Source: Neomegalonema sp.
GTDB taxonomy: Bacteria; Pseudomonadota; Alphaproteobacteria; Rhodobacterales; Rhodobacteraceae
DNA: 64,000 nucleotides
Direction: 5' to 3'
NCBI RefSeq assembly: GCF_028688855.1
Contig: NZ_JAQTXI010000010.1
Span: forward strand, 62,001 to 126,000
Part shown: one piece after another, positions 30,534-39,479 of the stretch
How positions within the stretch are numbered: the stretch's first letter is position 1
How the letters are laid out: each line of letters begins with the position of its first letter
Program-made: the position numbers and the translations under genes
The notes under the pieces: model-generated
Database searches by the model: none
Told to the model about the DNA's origin: nothing
Seen by the model: the letters and a program-made list of their open reading frames with translations, nothing else

Positions 30534-31838
30534 ATGGTTCCGCGCTATTCCCGTCCCGCAATGACCGCGCTCTGGGAGCCGGCGACGAAATTCCGCATCT
30601 GGTTCGAGATCGAGGCCTACGCCACCGAGGCCCTGGCGAAGATCGGCGTGGTGCCGCAATCCGCCGCCGACGCCGTCTGGAAGGCGAAGGACGTCGAATT
30701 CGACGTCGCCCGCATCGACGAGATCGAGCGCGAGGTGAAGCATGACGTCATCGCCTTCCTGACCCATCTCTCCGAGCATGTCGGGCCGGAGGCGCGTTTC
30801 GTCCATCAGGGGCTGACCAGCTCCGACGTGCTGGACACCTGCCTCAACGTGCAGCTCGTGCGCGCCAGCGACCTTCTGCTGGCCGATCTCGACGCCCTGC
30901 TGGCCGCGATCAAGCGCCGGGCTTACGAGCACAAGGACACGCCCACCATGGGCCGCAGCCACGGCATCCACGCCGAGCCGGTGACCTTCGGCCTCAAGCT
31001 CGCGGGCTATTACGCCGAGTTCTCGCGGGCGAAGGCCCGCCTTCTGGCAGCGCGCGCCGAAGTCGCCACCTGCGCCATCTCGGGCGCCGTGGGCACCTTC
31101 GCCAACGTCGATCCGCGCGTGGAGGCCCATGTGGCCGAAAAGCTCGGGCTGGAGATCGAACCGGTCTCGACCCAGGTCATTCCGCGCGACCGTCACGCCA
31201 TGTTCTTCGCGACCCTGGGCGTGATCGCCTCCTCCGTCGAGCGGCTGGCCGTCGAGATCCGCCACCTCCAGCGCACCGAGGTTCTGGAGGCCGAGGAATA
31301 TTTCTCGCCGGGCCAGAAGGGCAGCTCGGCCATGCCCCACAAGCGCAATCCCGTGCTGACCGAGAACCTCACCGGCCTCGCCCGCGTGGTGCGGAGCGCC
31401 GTGGTTCCGGCCATGGAGAACGTGGCCCTCTGGCATGAGCGCGACATCTCCCACAGCTCCGTCGAGCGCTTCATCGGGCCGGACGCCACCATCACCCTCG
31501 ATTTCGCCCTCGCGCGCCTGACCGGCGTGGTGGACAAGCTCATCGTCTATCCCGAGCGGATGATGGAGAACCTCAACAGGTTCCGCGGCCTCGTGCATTC
31601 GCAGCGGATCCTGCTGGCCCTGACCCAGAAGGGCGTCAGCCGCGAAGACGCCTATCGCCTCGTGCAGCGCAACGCCATGAAGGTCTGGGAGCAGGGCAAG
31701 GACTTCCTCACCGAACTCAAGGCCGACGCCGAGGTCACGAAGGCCCTGAGCCCCGAGGAGCTCGAAGGCTTCTTCGACCTCGGCCACCACACCCGCCATG
31801 TCGAGACCATCTTCGCCCGCGTCTTCGGCGAAGCCTGA
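30534..31838 (+). CDS. purB: Adenylosuccinate lyase
   Basis: Cleaves SAICAR and adenylosuccinate, releasing fumarate, in purine synthesis. The 434 residues begin MVPRYSRPAMTALWEP, the usual N-terminus. Active-site features are GRSHGIHAEPVTFG, the TSSDVLDTC region, and the superfamily signature GSSAMPHKRNP (about 263-273). ATG 30534 is preferred to the in-frame TTG at 30519. It is monocistronic and convergent with aqpZ. Confidence 0.97.
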   Translation: MVPRYSRPAMTALWEPATKFRIWFEIEAYATEALAKIGVVPQSAADAVWKAKDVEFDVARIDEIEREVKHDVIAFLTHLSEHVGPEARFVHQGLTSSDVLDTCLNVQLVRASDLLLADLDALLAAIKRRAYEHKDTPTMGRSHGIHAEPVTFGLKLAGYYAEFSRAKARLLAARAEVATCAISGAVGTFANVDPRVEAHVAEKLGLEIEPVSTQVIPRDRHAMFFATLGVIASSVERLAVEIRHLQRTEVLEAEEYFSPGQKGSSAMPHKRNPVLTENLTGLARVVRSAVVPAMENVALWHERDISHSSVERFIGPDATITLDFALARLTGVVDKLIVYPERMMENLNRFRGLVHSQRILLALTQKGVSREDAYRLVQRNAMKVWEQGKDFLTELKADAEVTKALSPEELEGFFDLGHHTRHVETIFARVFGEA

Positions 31839-31848
31839 GCATGAAGAA

Positions 31849-31872
31849 GCCCGCTCCCTTCCGGGAGCGGGC
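31849..31872 (-). terminator. Shared hairpin between convergent purB and aqpZ
   Basis: A perfect 10-bp stem GCCCGCTCCC/GGGAGCGGGC with a 4-nt loop lies 11 nt after the purB stop. On the minus strand it is followed by TTCTTC, so it fits best as the aqpZ terminator but can also serve purB. Confidence 0.75.
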
Positions 31873-31898
31873 CATGTCTCGCGCGAGAAGACCGAAGC

Positions 31899-32612
31899 TT
31901 ACTTCGGAAGGTCGCGGTGGAAGAGCAGCTCGGCGCGGAACAGGAAGCCCGCCACCGCCGCGCCGACCAGCGGAGCCGCGATGAAGAGCCAGAGCTGGCC
32001 GAGGGCCGCGCCATTGCCGCGCAGGGCGTCGATCAGCGCCGGGCCGAGGCTCCGGGCGGGGTTGACCGAGGTGCCCGTGACGCCGATGCCCACCAGATGG
32101 ATCGCCACCAGCACGAGGCCGATGGCCAGACCCGCCACGGCGCCATGCGAAGCGCGATGGGTCGAGCCGAGGATCACCACCAGGAAGATGAAGGTCGCGA
32201 CGGCTTCGAAGATGAAGGCCGAAACCATGTTGTAGCCGCCCGGGCCGCCCCAGCCGTTGGTGGCGAAGCCGCCCGCATAGCCGCCGTCCTTGCCCTGCAC
32301 GATGACGTAGAGCACGAAGGCCGCCGCGATGGCGCCCGCGCATTGCGCGATGACGTACTGGATGAACTCGGCCACGGTCATGCGTCCGGCGATCAGGGCG
32401 CCGAAGCTCACGGCCGGGTTGATGTGGCAGCCCGAGATGGCGCCGATGCCGTAGGCCGCGCCGATCAGCGCGAAGCCGAAGGCGAGGCTGACGCCCGGCA
32501 GACCGATGCCCGCCTGACCCAGACCGGCGAAGCCCGAACCGATGATCGCCGCGCCGCAAGCGAGGAAGACGAGCGTGAAGGTGCCGATGAACTCGGCCAG
32601 AGTTTTCTGCAT
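31899..32612 (-). CDS. aqpZ: Aquaporin Z
   Basis: A water channel of the MIP family. The 237-residue protein has six membrane helices and both selectivity motifs, GCHINPAVSFG and GTSVNPARSLGPA. Length and the flanking residues match AqpZ rather than the longer glycerol facilitators. ATG 32612 (MQKTLAEFIGTF) is preferred since an AAGG site lies upstream and other AqpZ start this way; the in-frame ATGs at 32645 and 32642 are less likely. Confidence 0.96.
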   Translation of the reverse strand: MQKTLAEFIGTFTLVFLACGAAIIGSGFAGLGQAGIGLPGVSLAFGFALIGAAYGIGAISGCHINPAVSFGALIAGRMTVAEFIQYVIAQCAGAIAAAFVLYVIVQGKDGGYAGGFATNGWGGPGGYNMVSAFIFEAVATFIFLVVILGSTHRASHGAVAGLAIGLVLVAIHLVGIGVTGTSVNPARSLGPALIDALRGNGAALGQLWLFIAAPLVGAAVAGFLFRAELLFHRDLPK

Positions 32613-32996
32613 GTCCGCAAACCTTAAAGATGACGCCTTCATCAATGCCTTGTGAAGGCTTGGTCTTCAGCGGCGGGCAGTATCGCCGAAGCGTCCCGTT
32701 TCAGGAAGCTTGAAAATGCTGCGGCGCCAGCCCCTTGGCCGAAGGAACAGGGCGCGGCGCAGGGCGCTGTCGCGGAGAAACCCGGAAAACGCCTTCCGGA
32801 TCATGAGGTTGAAATGAAAGCGGAGCAAAAGGGCGCCCGAAGGCCTCCGCAGGCGCCGCCCGCGCGCCGCTCCGTCCCGGGAGAAGGCGCCGAAGGACCG
32901 TCGCGCAAGGCGGGAATCCCGCTCCGCGAAGGGGCCGTCCCGGAAGCCCCGGAGCCCGCGCTCCGGAGCGAATCACGTCCGTCTCCGGCGCAGGAT
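32613..32996. other. Intergenic region between aqpZ and the conserved unknown gene
   Basis: About 384 bp, less GC-rich near 32613-32720. It should hold the aqpZ promoter on the minus strand. Open frames here have no family character or ribosome site. I found no hairpin with a T-run. Confidence 0.5.
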
Positions 32997-33782
32997 TCAG
33001 GTGCGCCGACGGCCGAAGGCGCGTCTGGGCGCGGCGTCGGAATCGGCCTCCGCGCCAGCCTCGGCGCCGAGGGCCCCGTCCTCCGGGCCGTCGAGGCCGC
33101 CCCAGAGCAGGTCCGTGGAGAGCACCGTCACCGCCGGAGCTCCGGCGGGCCGATAGGCGAGGTCCTCTTCGGGCGCCTCCTCGATCTGGGGCGCCCAGCG
33201 CAGGGCCGCCGCCATGGCCTCGAGTCCGATCATCGCCGCCGCGGTCGGCGGCAGACTCGCGCGGGCGCGCAGGATCGCCGCCACCAGCGCGCCGTTGAGG
33301 GCGAACATCGCCTCATGGCGCTTGAGCCCGAAGCCGGCCATGGCCGCATGAGCGTTGCGCCTCAGGCGCGGTCCGGCGTTGAGCGGCCAGAACCGGGGCC
33401 AGTGGGCGGCGTCGGGCGGCAGGGGCGGAAAGGGCCGCGAGCCCATCGAAGCCCCCACCCGACGCATCGCATGCACCGGATCGGGCGCGGCGGCGGCGGG
33501 CATGCCCATGCCCAGGATCATCGCCTGACGCAGATAGCCCGAGAGGGTCGCCGGCGATTCGGTTTCGTCGTAGAACAGCGCGTTCGCCCTCTGGCTGAGC
33601 ACCGGCCCCTGCAGGGGCAGTTCGCGTTCGCAGGCGATCAGGGCGGCCTCGCCCGTCAGGGCGCCCAGCGCCGCGACGACCGAAGGCCAGTGAGTCTCTC
33701 CCGCGTCGTCCCTGCAGACCTTGGCCGCCATGTCCGCCACGGCGGCGCTCGCCGCTCGCCAGGCCTCCGCCCTCTCGCTCAT
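32997..33782 (-). CDS. Conserved hypothetical protein next to ssb
   Basis: A 261-residue protein I cannot assign to a functional family. It resembles uncharacterised Rhodobacterales proteins found beside ssb, with the segments [26 protein letters not shown] and LNAGPRLRRNAHAAMAGFGL. There is no signal peptide or transmembrane helix. Helices at about 160-190 are Ala-rich, and the tail from about 230 is acidic then Arg-rich (FGRRRT). It lies 216 bp downstream of ssb on the same strand. Confidence 0.78.
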   Translation of the reverse strand: MSERAEAWRAASAAVADMAAKVCRDDAGETHWPSVVAALGALTGEAALIACERELPLQGPVLSQRANALFYDETESPATLSGYLRQAMILGMGMPAAAAPDPVHAMRRVGASMGSRPFPPLPPDAAHWPRFWPLNAGPRLRRNAHAAMAGFGLKRHEAMFALNGALVAAILRARASLPPTAAAMIGLEAMAAALRWAPQIEEAPEEDLAYRPAGAPAVTVLSTDLLWGGLDGPEDGALGAEAGAEADSDAAPRRAFGRRRT

Positions 33783-33946
33783 GAGTTCTGCTCCGTCCCG
33801 CTCGCGTTTTTCTGCGAATCCTCGGGCGGATTGTGGCGCGACAAAGGCGGATAAATATCTAACGCGGAAGTGGAACGCCGTATTTTTAAAACCCGCCCGA
33901 CCCGCGCCCGACCGGGAGGACGCGAGCGCCGCGCCTTCCCGGAGAT

Positions 33947-33989
33947 CCGGATTCCGCCGGATCGGGCTTCCGCCGGATCGGGAATCCGG
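33947..33989 (-). repeat. Inverted and direct repeat just after ssb
   Basis: CCGGATTCC (33947-33955) pairs with GGAATCCGG (33981-33989). Between and overlapping them TTCCGCCGGATCGGG occurs twice (33952-33966 and 33968-33982). It starts 10 nt past the ssb stop and may help end ssb transcripts, but no T-run follows. Confidence 0.5.
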
Positions 33990-33998
33990 GGGGAGTCC

Positions 33999-34574
33999 TC
34001 AGAAGGGGATCTCGTCGTCGAGCCCGCCGCCCGAGCCGCGTCCGCCGCCCTGGCCGCCGCGTCCGCCGCCCTCCCGGACGCCGCCGCCCGAGCCTCCGCC
34101 GAAGCCGCCTCCGCCTCCGCCGAAATCGTCGCCGCCGCCGAAGGAGCCTCCGCCGCCGCCGAAGTCGTCGCCGCCGAAGCCGCCGCCCTGGCCGCCGCGT
34201 CCGCCGCCGCCCGAGCCGCCGCCGGGGCCGTCGAGCATGGTCAGGGTGGCGTTGAAGCCCTGGAGGACGATCTCGGTGCTGTAGCGGTCGGCGCCGTCCT
34301 TGTCCTGCCACTTGCGGGTCTGGAGCTGGCCCTCGACGTAGACCTTGCTGCCCTTGCGCAGATATTGCGTCGCCACCCGCGCGAGGCCCTCGGAGAAGAT
34401 CACCACGCTGTGCCATTCGGTGCGTTCGCGTCTCTCGCCGGTGGCCTTGTCCTTCCAGCTCTCGGAGGTGGCGAGGCGAAGGCGCACGATCTGTCCGCCG
34501 TTCTGCGTCTGCCGGGATTCGGGATCCGCCCCCAGATTCCCGATGAGGATGACTTTGTTGACGCTGCCGGCCAT
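33999..34574 (-). CDS. ssb: Single-stranded DNA-binding protein
   Basis: Binds and protects single-stranded DNA and recruits repair and replication partners. Residues 1 to about 112 are the OB fold ([54 protein letters not shown]). The 70-residue linker (about 115-184) is almost entirely Gly with Asp-Phe and Arg insertions in near-repeats ([10 protein letters not shown] type). The C-terminal tip DDEIPF is the conserved partner-binding peptide. The total of 191 residues is a little longer than typical, because of the linker. Its leader carries nested direct repeats. Confidence 0.97.
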   Translation of the reverse strand: MAGSVNKVILIGNLGADPESRQTQNGGQIVRLRLATSESWKDKATGERRERTEWHSVVIFSEGLARVATQYLRKGSKVYVEGQLQTRKWQDKDGADRYSTEIVLQGFNATLTMLDGPGGGSGGGGRGGQGGGFGGDDFGGGGGSFGGGDDFGGGGGGFGGGSGGGVREGGGRGGQGGGRGSGGGLDDEIPF

Positions 34575-34899
34575 GATTCCCGTTCTCTCGTGCTTGAAAT
34601 GCGTGCTTGGAATGTTCTCTCAGGAAAGATAGCCTCCCCCGCGCCCGGAAGCCAGAAGAAAGGCGCCCTGCGGCCCTCGCTCCGGTCTTCGGCTCGCGGC
34701 GGCGCGTTGCGGCGGCAAGCCGCGCCCGACGGGACCATTTCATTCCCGCGCCCCCTAGACCCGATCCCCGCTTCTGGTTATGAACGCGAAAGGAAGCGGG
34801 CCGCCGTCTCCGCGCGCGAGCGCATGCGCAAGCGTCACGGAGCTACGGGGGAGGGACCCGAGGCCGATCGAATGGGCCAAGGAAGGGAGCCGGCTGAAT
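34575..34899. other. Divergent intergenic region between ssb and petA
   Basis: About 325 bp holding the promoters of ssb (minus) and petABC (plus). Apart from the nested repeats at 34582-34621 I see no clear element. An open frame running into petA from 34780 has no family character. Confidence 0.5.
34582..34621 (-). promoter_or_regulatory. Nested direct repeats in the ssb leader
   Basis: On the plus strand GTTCTCTC occurs at 34582-34589 and 34614-34621. Between them CGTGCTTGAAA (34589-34599) and CGTGCTTGGAA (34602-34612) are repeated 13 bp apart. The block is directly upstream of the ssb ATG (34574) and could bind a regulator. It is not the alphaproteobacterial LexA pattern, which needs a 7-bp spacer. 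Confidence 0.4.
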
Positions 34900-35478
34900 A
34901 TGGCGAATGTTCACGGGGCGAAAGCGCATGAGGGGGCGGAGCCCACCCGGCGCGACGTCATCTATGTGGCGACGGTGGCGACGGGCGTCGTGGGCGCCGC
35001 AGCGGTGGCCTGGCCGGTCGTCGACCAGATGAATCCCGCCGCTTCGGTGCTGGCGCTCGCCTCCATCGAGGTGGACGTCGGCTCCGTGGAGCCGGGTCAG
35101 CAGATCACCGTGAAGTGGCGCGGCAAGCCGGTGTTCATCCGCCGCCGCACCGCAGAGGAGATCGCCGCCGCGCGGGCCACGCCGGTCGCCGATCTGCCCG
35201 ACCGCGTCGCGCGCAACGAGAACCTGCCCGCCGACGCCCCCGCCGACGACGTCAACCGCTCTCTGGGCGGCCGCGAGGAATGGCTGGTGATGCTCGGCGT
35301 CTGCACGCATCTCGGCTGCGTGCCGCTGGGCGAGGCGGGCGACTTCGGCGGCTGGTTCTGCCCCTGCCACGGCTCGCATTACGACACCGCCGGACGCATC
35401 CGCAAGGGTCCCGCTCCCCGCAATCTCGACGTGCCGCCCGCGATCTTCGTGAGCGACACCGTGATCAAGCTCGGCTGA
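34900..35478 (+). CDS. petA: Ubiquinol-cytochrome c reductase Rieske iron-sulfur subunit
   Basis: Carries electrons from ubiquinol to cytochrome c1 in complex III. The 192-residue protein starts [12 protein letters not shown], then [14 protein letters not shown], a twin-arginine-like signal anchor with the single membrane helix (about 19-40). The [2Fe-2S] boxes are CTHLGC (135-140) and CPCHGS (154-159). ATG 34900 is selected because family members start close before the twin-arginine motif. It is first in petABC, with petB 14 bp downstream. Confidence 0.97.
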   Translation: MANVHGAKAHEGAEPTRRDVIYVATVATGVVGAAAVAWPVVDQMNPAASVLALASIEVDVGSVEPGQQITVKWRGKPVFIRRRTAEEIAAARATPVADLPDRVARNENLPADAPADDVNRSLGGREEWLVMLGVCTHLGCVPLGEAGDFGGWFCPCHGSHYDTAGRIRKGPAPRNLDVPPAIFVSDTVIKLG

Positions 35479-35492
35479 GGGGGGACCGCCAG

Positions 35493-36800
35493 ATGGGAAC
35501 GATTCCGCAAGAGCATTACGAAGCCGCGCCCGGTTCGGCCGCCGGCTGGCTCGAACAGCGCCTGCCGATCATCGGATTCGCGCGCGACTTCATGGCCTTT
35601 CCGACGCCCAAGAACCTGAACTGGGCCTGGATCTTCGGCGTGGCGCTGGTGGTGATGCTGGTCAACCAGATCGTCACGGGCGTGGTCCTCGCCATGCATT
35701 ACACGCCGCACGTCGACAAGGCCTTCGCCTCCATCGAGCACATCATGCGCGACGTGAACGGCGGATGGCTGCTGCGCTACGCCCATGCGAACGGCGCCTC
35801 CTTCTTCTTCATCGCGGTCTACGCCCACATCTTCCGCGGGCTCTACTACGGATCCTACAAGGCCCCCCGCGAGCTGGTCTGGATCATCGGCGTCGTGATC
35901 TACCTGATCATGATGGCCACCGCCTTCATGGGCTACGTGCTGCCCTGGGGCCAGATGAGCTTCTGGGGCGCCACCGTGATCACCAACATCGTCGGCGCCC
36001 TGCCGGTGGTGGGCGATTACGCGCGCACGCTGCTCTGGGGCGGCTTCTCGGTCGACAATCCGACGCTCAACCGCTTCTTCGCGCTGCATTACCTGCTGCC
36101 CTTCGTGCTGGCCGGCCTGATCGTGCTGCACGTCTGGGCCTTCCACCATGTCGGCAACGGCAACCCGACCGGCGTCGAGGTCCGCAAGGACAGCCTCGAG
36201 AACGTCAAGAAGGACACCGTTCCCTTCCACCCCTATTACACGGTGAAGGACCTCTTCGCGGTCATGGTCTTCCTGACCGTCTTCGCGGCCTTCGTGTTCT
36301 TCGCGCCGAACTACCTCGGGCACCCCGACAACTACATCGAGGCCAACCCGCTGGTCACGCCCGCGCACATCGTGCCGGAGTGGTACTTCCTGCCCTTCTA
36401 CGCGATCCTGCGCGCGATCCCCTCTCAGGTCGGCGGCGTGCTGGCCATGTTCGGCGCCATCGCGGTTCTGGCCTTCATTCCCTGGCTCGACACCTCGCGG
36501 GTGCGCTCCACGCGCTATCGTCCGATCTACCGCTGGTTCTTCGTGCTCCTCGCGCTGGACTTCTTCCTGCTGATGTGGGTCGGCGGCAAGCCGGCGGAGA
36601 AGCCCTACATCCTGATCGGGCAATTCGCCACCGCCTACTGGTTCATCCACTTCCTCATCGTCATGCCGGTCGTCGGGATGATCGAGAAGGCGAAGCCCCT
36701 GCCCGAGTCCATCGAGGCGGATTTCGCCGCCAAGCATCCGCCGGCCCACAAGCCGGAGGCTCCGGCCCCGGTCGCCGCCAGCCCCAGCCACAGCCACTAA
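35493..36800 (+). CDS. petB: Cytochrome b of the bc1 complex
   Basis: The membrane core of complex III with two b hemes and both quinone sites. The 435 residues have eight membrane helices; heme-ligating histidines lie in [22 protein letters not shown] and [22 protein letters not shown]. The Qo-site motif PEWY appears in [15 protein letters not shown]. The C-terminus has a Pro/Ala/His tail ([11 protein letters not shown]). It is between petA and petC. Confidence 0.98.
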   Translation: MGTIPQEHYEAAPGSAAGWLEQRLPIIGFARDFMAFPTPKNLNWAWIFGVALVVMLVNQIVTGVVLAMHYTPHVDKAFASIEHIMRDVNGGWLLRYAHANGASFFFIAVYAHIFRGLYYGSYKAPRELVWIIGVVIYLIMMATAFMGYVLPWGQMSFWGATVITNIVGALPVVGDYARTLLWGGFSVDNPTLNRFFALHYLLPFVLAGLIVLHVWAFHHVGNGNPTGVEVRKDSLENVKKDTVPFHPYYTVKDLFAVMVFLTVFAAFVFFAPNYLGHPDNYIEANPLVTPAHIVPEWYFLPFYAILRAIPSQVGGVLAMFGAIAVLAFIPWLDTSRVRSTRYRPIYRWFFVLLALDFFLLMWVGGKPAEKPYILIGQFATAYWFIHFLIVMPVVGMIEKAKPLPESIEADFAAKHPPAHKPEAPAPVAASPSHSH

Positions 36801-36819
36801 GCGCCAGAGGGACAGGACA

Positions 36820-37599
36820 ATGACGAAAGCGTCGATCTCCGCGGCGGCCCTGGGCCTTGCGCTCGGTCTGGGCGCGGCCTCCGCCGCCTCCGCCGCTGGC
36901 GGACATGCGCAGCTGAAGGACCAGAGCTTCTCCTTCGAGGGGGCGCTCGGCCATTACGACCAGGCCGAGCTCCAGCGCGGCTTCCAAGTCTACGACGTGG
37001 TGTGCAAGGCCTGCCACGGCCTGAAATACCTGCCGATCCGCGACATCATGGCCTACGAGAACCAGACCGGACTCGGCAACGCCGAGGGTCCGCGCTTCTC
37101 GCGCGGCCAGGCTCAGGCCATGGCGGGCCATTACGAGGTGCCCAACCTCGAAGGCGAGCCGGGCGATCTGCGCACGGCGCTGCTCTCGGACAACTTCCCG
37201 GCGGTGACCTCGGCGGGAGCGCCCGACCTGACGCTCATGGCCAAGGCCCGTCCGAACGGCCCGCTCTACATCTATTCGCTCCTCACCAGCTACACCGGCG
37301 AGGAGATCGAACAGGCGGGCTCGATCCTCTACGAGAACCACGCCTTCGAGAGCGGCGCCCTCAGCATGTCGCCGCCGCTGTCGGACGACGTGGTCGAATA
37401 CGCCGACGAGAGCGTGCCGCGCACGGTCGAGCAATACGCCCATGACGTCTCGGTCTTCCTCGCCTGGGCGGCCGAGCCCGACATGGTCGCCCGCAAGAGC
37501 GCGGGTCTGCGCAACGTGCTCTTCCTGGCCTTCTTCAGCCTGCTCCTCTGGATCACCAACAAGAAGATCTGGAAGAAGATCAAGCATCCGGAGGCGTGA
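36820..37599 (+). CDS. petC: Cytochrome c1
   Basis: The c-type heme subunit of complex III, facing the periplasm. The 259 residues have a signal peptide (ISAAALGLALGLGAASAASA), the heme attachment site C62-K-A-C65-H66, the probable axial ligand Met183 in ALSMSPPL, and a C-terminal membrane anchor (VLFLAFFSLLLWITN, about 233-247). It is last in the petABC operon. Confidence 0.97.
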   Translation: MTKASISAAALGLALGLGAASAASAAGGHAQLKDQSFSFEGALGHYDQAELQRGFQVYDVVCKACHGLKYLPIRDIMAYENQTGLGNAEGPRFSRGQAQAMAGHYEVPNLEGEPGDLRTALLSDNFPAVTSAGAPDLTLMAKARPNGPLYIYSLLTSYTGEEIEQAGSILYENHAFESGALSMSPPLSDDVVEYADESVPRTVEQYAHDVSVFLAWAAEPDMVARKSAGLRNVLFLAFFSLLLWITNKKIWKKIKHPEA

Positions 37600-37710
37600 G
37601 CCTGCGGGATCGCGCCTCCGGCTGGTCCGGGGGCGTCCAGGGTTCGGAAACAGGGGGCGCGGGAGGCTGACAGGCCGTCCCGGGCCTCTTTGGTTTGATG
37701 GGGAGGCGGA

Positions 37711-38814
37711 ATGTCCGTCAACAGCTTCGGCCGCTTGCTGCGCGTGACCACCTGGGGCGAGAGCCATGGCCCGGCCCTCGGCGCGGTGGTGGACGGATGC
37801 CCGCCGGGCCTGACCCTGAGCGAGGCCGACCTTCAGCCCTGGCTCGACAGACGCAAGCCCGGCACCAGCAAATACGTCACCCAGCGCCGCGAAGGGGATC
37901 AGGTCGAGATCCTCTCCGGCGTCTTCGAGGGGAAGACCACCGGAACGCCCGTCAGCCTGATGATCCGCAATGAGGATCAGCGCTCGAAGGATTACGGCGA
38001 GATCGCGCGGCAGTTCCGTCCCGGCCACGCCGATTACGCCTATTTCGCCAAATACGGGATCCGCGATCCCCGCGGCGGCGGACGCAGCTCCGCCCGCGAG
38101 ACCGCCGCCCGCGTGGCGGCCGGAGGGGTGGCGCGCGTGATCCTCGCGGCTCTGGCGCCCCGGGTGCGGATCCGCGGCGCGATGGTCGCCATGGGCGCCG
38201 ACGCCGTCGACCGCGCCGCCTGGGACTGGGAGGAGACCGAGCGCAATCCCTTCTGGTCGCCCGACGCCGCCGCCGCCGAGCGCTGGGCGACGAAGCTGGA
38301 GGCCCTGCGCAAATCCGGAGATTCCATCGGCGCCGTGCTGGAGGTGGTCGCCGAGGGCGTCCCGGCGGGCTGGGGCGCGCCGATCTACGGCAAGCTCGAT
38401 CAGGATCTCGCCGCCGCGCTGATGTCGATCAACGCGGTCAAGGGCGTCGAGATCGGCGAGGGCTTCGCCGCCGCCGCGCTCACCGGCTCCGAAAACGCCG
38501 ACGAGATGCGCATGGGGAACGAAGGCCCCGTCTTCCTCTCGAACAGGGCGGGCGGAATCCTCGGGGGGATCAGCACCGGACAGGAGGTGGTCGCGCGCTT
38601 CGCGGTCAAGCCCACCTCCTCGATCCTCACGCCCCGGCGCAGCATCGACCTCTCCGGACGGGAGGTGGAGCTGATCACCAAAGGGCGCCATGATCCCTGC
38701 GTGGGGATCCGGGCCGCGCCGGTGGGCGAGGCCATGATGGCCCTGACTCTGGCCGACCATCTGCTGCTCCATCGCGGACAGGTCGGCGAGAACGGCGGAG
38801 GGCGGATCGGATGA
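37711..38814 (+). CDS. aroC: Chorismate synthase
   Basis: The last step of the shikimate pathway: EPSP to chorismate, needing reduced FMN. The 367 residues contain the three family signatures: [18 protein letters not shown] near the start, then [20 protein letters not shown] with [16 protein letters not shown], and [20 protein letters not shown] near the end. Length is typical. The stop overlaps the next gene (ATGA). Together with hisC and tyrA the window holds three aromatic/histidine pathway genes. Confidence 0.97.
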   Translation: MSVNSFGRLLRVTTWGESHGPALGAVVDGCPPGLTLSEADLQPWLDRRKPGTSKYVTQRREGDQVEILSGVFEGKTTGTPVSLMIRNEDQRSKDYGEIARQFRPGHADYAYFAKYGIRDPRGGGRSSARETAARVAAGGVARVILAALAPRVRIRGAMVAMGADAVDRAAWDWEETERNPFWSPDAAAAERWATKLEALRKSGDSIGAVLEVVAEGVPAGWGAPIYGKLDQDLAAALMSINAVKGVEIGEGFAAAALTGSENADEMRMGNEGPVFLSNRAGGILGGISTGQEVVARFAVKPTSSILTPRRSIDLSGREVELITKGRHDPCVGIRAAPVGEAMMALTLADHLLLHRGQVGENGGGRIG

Positions 38815-39479
38815 GCAGGCGGACGGGAGCGGCTGCGGCTCTGGCGGCGGCTTTGGCGGGGGGGCCTCTGGCGGCGCATCCGCATGTCTTCGCGGACGCC
38901 CAGGCGGAGCTTCTCCTCGACGATCAGCGCCGCCTGACGGGCGTGCGGCTGCATCTGGTCTTCGATGAAATCTACACCGCCTACATGGCCGAGGCTCTGG
39001 AGCTGGACGCCGACAAGGACGGCGTCTGGACCGACGAGGAGCAGATCTTCGCCGCCGAGGAGAATCTCAACGGCCTCGACATGTGGAACTGGTATGTGCA
39101 TCTGCGTCCGGCGGGGGGCGGCGCGAAGCTGGCGCTCAGGCCCGCCGAGGAGGCCCACGCCATGCAGATCGGCGACCGCTTCGCGCTCTCCTACGTCGCG
39201 CCTCTGGCCGAGCCCGCCGCTCTGGAGGGCGAGGGCGTCGAGCTGCGGATCTACGACCCCTATTTCTACGCCTCCATCAAGCTGCTCGACGCCGAGGACG
39301 GCGCGACGCTCGAACCCGAAGACGTCGAGGGCTGCCGCCTGACCCGCGCCCCCGCCCATGTCGACCGCGCCCTGCAGAAGCGCCTGCTGGAGTTCGCCGC
39401 CGAGGAGACTCCCGAGATCGAGGGCGTGGAGGAGCCGGGCTTCGTCTTCGCCGACCGGATCGGCCTCTCATGCGGATGA
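38811..39479 (+). CDS. DUF1007 family periplasmic protein
   Basis: The 222-residue protein has a signal peptide ([15 protein letters not shown]) followed at once by [12 protein letters not shown], the family hallmark and a probable metal-binding site. It continues with [23 protein letters not shown] and [13 protein letters not shown]1007 genes usually neighbour NicO-type metal transporters, exactly as here. A role in metal binding or delivery is inferred from this pairing. It is coupled by ATGA overlaps on both sides, to aroC and to the transporter gene. Confidence 0.9.
   Translation: MSRRTGAAAALAAALAGGPLAAHPHVFADAQAELLLDDQRRLTGVRLHLVFDEIYTAYMAEALELDADKDGVWTDEEQIFAAEENLNGLDMWNWYVHLRPAGGGAKLALRPAEEAHAMQIGDRFALSYVAPLAEPAALEGEGVELRIYDPYFYASIKLLDAEDGATLEPEDVEGCRLTRAPAHVDRALQKRLLEFAAEETPEIEGVEEPGFVFADRIGLSCG

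Noticed and set aside
32652..33854. A plus-strand open frame opposite the conserved unknown gene between aqpZ and ssb
   Set aside because: Arg/Gly/Pro-rich and antisense to a gene with conserved-looking segments.
34582..34621. A LexA-type SOS box (GTTC-N7-GTTC) in the ssb leader
   Set aside because: The two GTTC words are separated by 28 bp, not 7, so it does not fit the alphaproteobacterial LexA site.
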